A DNA stretch of 64,000 nt from Raineyella sp034933565 (GTDB lineage: Bacteria; Actinomycetota; Actinomycetes; Propionibacteriales; Propionibacteriaceae). Below the pieces are notes generated by a model, which saw only the letters and a list, made by a program, of their open reading frames with translations, did no database searches and was not told where the DNA came from. Of this stretch, positions 60,617 to 64,000 are shown one piece after another. The position numbers and the translations under genes were made by a program. Where the stretch lies: assembly GCF_034933565.1 (NCBI RefSeq), contig NZ_JAYFNG010000029.1:21050-85049 (forward strand), written 5' to 3'. How positions within the stretch are numbered: the stretch's first letter is position 1; each line of letters opens with the position of its first letter.

Positions 60617-61942
60617 ATGGAACGGGAATGGGGGACCCGGACCGGCGCCGTCCTGGCCGGGGTCCTGGAACTGCTCGACGGACTTGAGGACGACCGCGCC
60701 CTCGCGACCGACACCGAACGCGTCGCGCTCGCCGACGTCGCGATCAAGGCGGCCGACCGACTACAGATGCTCGCCGGCCTGCTGGTCGCCGAGGCTGAGG
60801 CCCATCGATCCGATACCACCACGACCGGCCTGGGTATCGTCAGCTGGCTCGCCGACACCCGCCGGATGACCCGGCGCGAAGTCCGGACGCTGCTCCACCA
60901 GGGCCGAGACCTGGCCCAGTTCCCGGTCCTCGCCACCGCCGGCCTCGCCGGCCGCCTCTCCCCGCAGCAGGCCCGCGCGATCAGCCACGTCCTGACCGAG
61001 CTTCCCGACGACCTCGACCCCGCGCTGCTCACCCGGGCCCAACATGACATGGTCCACCATGCCGCCCACCTCGACTCCCACGGCCTGGCCGTCGTCGCCG
61101 AGCACCTCCTCGAGGTCCTCGCCCCCGACACTGCGGACGAACTCGAAGCCGAACGCCTCGAACGCGAACGCCGCCTCGCTGCACGCAACCGCCACCTCAG
61201 CCTCACGCCCGACGGACACGGCTCGGTCCAGGTCCGTGGCAAACTACCCGCCCTGGCCGCCCAGACCCTGATCGTCCAGCTCGATGCCCTCGCCGACCGG
61301 GACCGCCGCCGAGCCCTGGACGCCCTGGACCCGCTCGCGGAGGACATCACCCCGGCCATGCGCCGCGCCGACGCGCTGATCGCCCTCGCCGAGGCCGCAG
61401 CCCTGCATCGCGACGCCCCCACCCACGGCGGTGACCGGCCCCGGATCGTCGTCACGATCTCCGAGGAGCGTCTCCGGGACCTCGCCACCGGCGCGACCCT
61501 GATCGGCCCCGGCGACGCCATCTCCGCCAGTGACCTGCGCCGACTCTGCTGCGACGCCGACCTGGTCCCTGCCGTCCTCGGCACCGCGGGCGAGGTCCTC
61601 GACGTCGGCCGCGAGCACCGCCTCGTCACCCCACCCATTCGGACCGCACTCACCGTCCGCGACCGCGGCTGCGTCTTCCCCGGCTGCGACCGACCACCCG
61701 CCGCCTGCCACGCCCACCACATCATCCCGTGGCAGCGGGGCGGCGCCACCGCCCTCGACAACCTGGCCCTCGTCTGCCCGCACCACCACGGCATCGTCGA
61801 ACCCGGCTCCGACCCACCCGGCCGACGCTGGGAGATCCGCCTGGGCGCCGACGGACTACCCGAGATCCTGCCGCCGCACCACGTCGACAGCACCCGCCGA
61901 CCCCGACGCCACCAGCGCTTCCACCGTCCCACCGCCGCCTGA
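60617..61942 (+). CDS. DUF222 and HNH endonuclease domain protein (13E12-like)
   Basis: 441 residues. The N-terminal two thirds are DUF222 (LEDDRALATDTERVALADV, GRLSPQQARAISHVL). The C-terminal HNH domain is CVFPGCDRPPAACHAHHI, IPWQRGGATALDNLALVC and PHHHGIVEPG with zinc-binding Cys pairs and catalytic His. This family is multicopy in many actinobacteria, often near mobile or repeat DNA. Activity on DNA is likely, but the biological role is unknown. The ATG at 60617 was chosen; no strong ribosome site is visible, and a GTG at 60551 is in frame. Confidence 0.85.
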   Translation: MEREWGTRTGAVLAGVLELLDGLEDDRALATDTERVALADVAIKAADRLQMLAGLLVAEAEAHRSDTTTTGLGIVSWLADTRRMTRREVRTLLHQGRDLAQFPVLATAGLAGRLSPQQARAISHVLTELPDDLDPALLTRAQHDMVHHAAHLDSHGLAVVAEHLLEVLAPDTADELEAERLERERRLAARNRHLSLTPDGHGSVQVRGKLPALAAQTLIVQLDALADRDRRRALDALDPLAEDITPAMRRADALIALAEAAALHRDAPTHGGDRPRIVVTISEERLRDLATGATLIGPGDAISASDLRRLCCDADLVPAVLGTAGEVLDVGREHRLVTPPIRTALTVRDRGCVFPGCDRPPAACHAHHIIPWQRGGATALDNLALVCPHHHGIVEPGSDPPGRRWEIRLGADGLPEILPPHHVDSTRRPRRHQRFHRPTAA

Positions 61943-62145
61943 CCCGCAGTGAACACGAGACAGGCGGACGGTCGGGGTGAGACCGCGATCAGGCGGACGG
62001 TCGGCCATCCCGCGGGTGCCATGCCGCTGTGCCCGCCCGCAGGAGCCCGCCCGCAGGAGTCAGCTTGCGGGAGCCAGCTCGCACGGATCGGCCGGGCGGG
62101 TGGGCCGGGCGTGGCCGAGCGGGGCAGGAACCGGATCGCCGTGGG

Positions 62146-63927
62146 TCACTGCCCGGTGACCGGGACGGGCACGTACGCGGCCAGGTCCACGACGCGGTCG
62201 CAGGCTTCCCGGACCGCGGGATCGTGCGTGATGACCAGCACCGCCGCGCCCTCGGTCGCCGTCCAGAGATCGGCGAGCAGCGCCTGCGCGGTCTCCTCAT
62301 CGAGGTGTTCGGTCGGCTCGTCGAGGATCACCACGTCGGCGTCCCCGACGAACAGCCGCGCGGCCGCGAGCCGCCGGGCCTCACCGCCGGACAGTCGCCC
62401 GCCGTGCTCGCCGACCTCGCGGTCCGGCGCCAGGTCCAGCCCGGCGCGTCGCAGCGCCGTCTCCACCTCCTCCGCAGTGGCATCCTTGCGGCCGATCCGG
62501 ACGTTCTCGTCCACCGAGGTGTCGAAGACATGCGCGTCCTGCGCGAGGTAGCCCACCGTGCCGTGCACCTCGACCTCGCCGGCCCGCGGCGGCAGGAGCC
62601 CCATGATGGTCGCGGCCACCGTGGTCTTGCCGAGGCCGCTGCGCCCGACCAGGGCGACCCGCTCCCCCGCGCCGATGTGCAGGTCCAACCCGGTCACGAC
62701 CGGGTCGGCGCCGGGCCACCCCGCCTCCAGCCCGCGGACGTCGATCGACGGGCCGCCCGGCAGCCGCTCGGGTCCGGTCTCCTCGCCGGTCGGCGGGATC
62801 GCCAGGACCTCGTCCACCCGCCGCAGGGACGTACGGACCCGGGTCCAGGTCTGCGCGGCCTCGGCCAGCGGTTCGAGGGTCTCGTGCAGGGCCAGCGGGG
62901 TGAGGACGAGCACGGCCAACTGGACCGCCGGCAGAGTCCCGCCCACCACCGCGGGCGCTCCGACCATCAGCGCCCCGACGACGGCGACCCCGGCGGCGAG
63001 CACCTGCAGCGCCCCGGACAGCCCGCGGACCCACGCGGCCCGCTCCTCGGCGCCGGTGAGGCGCGCATTCAGTCCGTCGACCCGGGCCAGCGCGGCGTCC
63101 TGCACCCCGTACGCGACCAGATCCGGCGCCGTCCGGTGCAGCGCGGTGACGGCATCGGCGAGTTCGCCCCGCAGTGGCGCCAGTGAGGCATCGGCCCGCC
63201 CTGAGGCGAGCCGGGCGACCCAGGGGACGACGATCCCGGCAAGGACCGCACTGAGGCCGAGCAGCACCGCCGCCGGCACCGACAGCACGCCGATGACCAG
63301 CGTCGTCGCGACCGCGACCAGGCCGGCGGCCGTGACCGGGACGAGCACCCGGACGACGGCGTCCATCACGGCCCGGACGTCGTCGACGACGCGCACCAGC
63401 AGGTCGCCCCGGTGCCGGCCGAGCAGCGTGGTGCGGCTGAGCACGTCGTAGACCCGCAACCGCAGCGCGCTCTGCATCCGCAGGGCCAGATCGTGACCGA
63501 CGAGCCGCTCGGCGTAGCGCAGCACGCCGCGGGAGATCCCGAACGTACGGACGGAGGTGATCGCCACCATCAGGTAGAGGATCGGGGGATGCTGAGCGGC
63601 CCGGGACAGCAGCCACGCCGACACCCCCATCAGGGCCACCGCCGCACCCGAGGCGCCGGCGGCGAGCAGCACCGAGGCGAGCACCCGGGACCGGCCCTCG
63701 GGGACCGCCCGCAGCAGGGTGGCGAGCAGCACTCTCGTCCGGGTTTCGCCGGTCGGGCCGGTCGCCCCGGTCATGACGGGCGTACCTAGCGTCGGTGCGG
63801 TGGCCGACACACGGGTCACACCCGGCGTACCCCGCCCATCGGTCGTCCCCGGGGTCGGTGCCGTGGCGGGCGCACCCGGCCCACCGGTCGTACCGGCCGC
63901 GGCACCGGCATCGGTTCGGCGGCTCAT
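62146..63927 (-). CDS. cydC: Thiol reductant ABC exporter subunit CydC
   Basis: 593 residues. A disordered Thr/Gly/Pro N-terminus of about 60 residues precedes six membrane helices and an ATPase domain: Walker A GRSGLGKTT, signature LSGGEARRLA, Walker B VVILDEPTEHLD and VITHDPAV. The GASGAAVALMGVSAWLLSRAA start of the membrane domain is typical of CydC. With CydD it exports glutathione/cysteine-type thiols needed for cytochrome bd assembly. ATG overlaps the cydD stop by four bases. Confidence 0.9.
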   Translation of the reverse strand: MSRRTDAGAAAGTTGGPGAPATAPTPGTTDGRGTPGVTRVSATAPTLGTPVMTGATGPTGETRTRVLLATLLRAVPEGRSRVLASVLLAAGASGAAVALMGVSAWLLSRAAQHPPILYLMVAITSVRTFGISRGVLRYAERLVGHDLALRMQSALRLRVYDVLSRTTLLGRHRGDLLVRVVDDVRAVMDAVVRVLVPVTAAGLVAVATTLVIGVLSVPAAVLLGLSAVLAGIVVPWVARLASGRADASLAPLRGELADAVTALHRTAPDLVAYGVQDAALARVDGLNARLTGAEERAAWVRGLSGALQVLAAGVAVVGALMVGAPAVVGGTLPAVQLAVLVLTPLALHETLEPLAEAAQTWTRVRTSLRRVDEVLAIPPTGEETGPERLPGGPSIDVRGLEAGWPGADPVVTGLDLHIGAGERVALVGRSGLGKTTVAATIMGLLPPRAGEVEVHGTVGYLAQDAHVFDTSVDENVRIGRKDATAEEVETALRRAGLDLAPDREVGEHGGRLSGGEARRLAAARLFVGDADVVILDEPTEHLDEETAQALLADLWTATEGAAVLVITHDPAVREACDRVVDLAAYVPVPVTGQ

Positions 63928-64000
63928 CCGGCCACCTCCACCGCGCCGACCGTGACCACCCGGTCGCAGGCCGCCACGACGGCGGGCCGGTGCGTGACGA
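63924..64000 (-). CDS. cydD: CydD, C-terminal end only (cut by window edge)
   Basis: The minus strand entering from the window edge reads VTHRPAVVAACDRVVTVG and ends VEVAG before a TGA that overlaps the cydC ATG. The switch His (THRPA) and the following D-x-V-V strand match the end of an ABC ATPase. Position directly upstream of cydC makes CydD the natural identity. Only about 25 residues are visible. Confidence 0.75.
   Translation of the reverse strand, partial: VTHRPAVVAACDRVVTVGAVEVAG

Overview
The window is high-GC DNA from an actinomycete. The gene order fhaA-fhaB-pstP-rodA-pbpA-pknB-pabA with crgA close by, an upstream tRNA-Leu, frequent GTG/TTG starts and 1-8 base gene overlaps all point to Actinomycetota. 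The two cobalamin riboswitches with a large B12 gene set would suit a relative of the propionibacteria, but that placement is inference.

Layout. 1-1470: the tail of an aromatic-ring degradation locus (meta-cleavage product hydrolase, Rieske ferredoxin). 1470-6546: a cobalamin riboswitch, the cobalt importer cbiMNQO and the convergent corrin methyltransferases cobL-cobM. 6700-21360: an accessory island that splits the B12 locus. 22128-29119: a second cobalamin riboswitch and a tightly overlapped operon (ChlI-ChlD type chelatase, cobO, a CobB-CobC fusion, cobA, cobK). 29142-33374: pyruvate oxidase, a HAD phosphatase and a methyltransferase. 33471-44024: tRNA-Leu and the cell-envelope growth/Ser-Thr kinase cluster. 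44178-51920: ROK kinase, lysS, an ATP-grasp/alpha-E/transglutaminase cluster, a YbjQ-like protein and a HAD hydrolase. 52015-56632: a TetR-controlled heterodimeric ABC exporter. 56788-60223: a CstR-like persulfide-response locus with two matching operators, interrupted by a deletion scar carrying gnd and gntR remnants. 60617-64000: a DUF222/HNH protein and cydDC.

The most interesting part is the island. It is a polymorphic-toxin locus read on the minus strand: a secreted YD-repeat/Rhs giant of about 2,280 residues with three PA14-like domains and a variable tip, a membrane immunity candidate, a degenerate second copy of that candidate's 3' end, another small membrane protein, an IS3 element, a truncated second tip with an immunity candidate built of two tandem homologous domains, and a displaced Rhs core fragment with a third tip. 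The third tip is a small toxin-like domain (GIY-YIG/URI-like by eye) that is out of frame by one base at a G5/G4 tract. A 679-base ungapped direct repeat of Rhs core, beginning right at an immunity-gene stop codon, is the likely seam for tip swapping.

The B12 genes work together: CbiMNQO brings in cobalt, CobA, CobM, CobL and CobK build the ring, the chelatase-like protein helps insert cobalt, and CobB, CobO and CobC amidate, adenosylate and supply the aminopropanol arm. Other pathway steps (CobIJ, CobH, CobN, CobQ, CobS and others) are not in this window.
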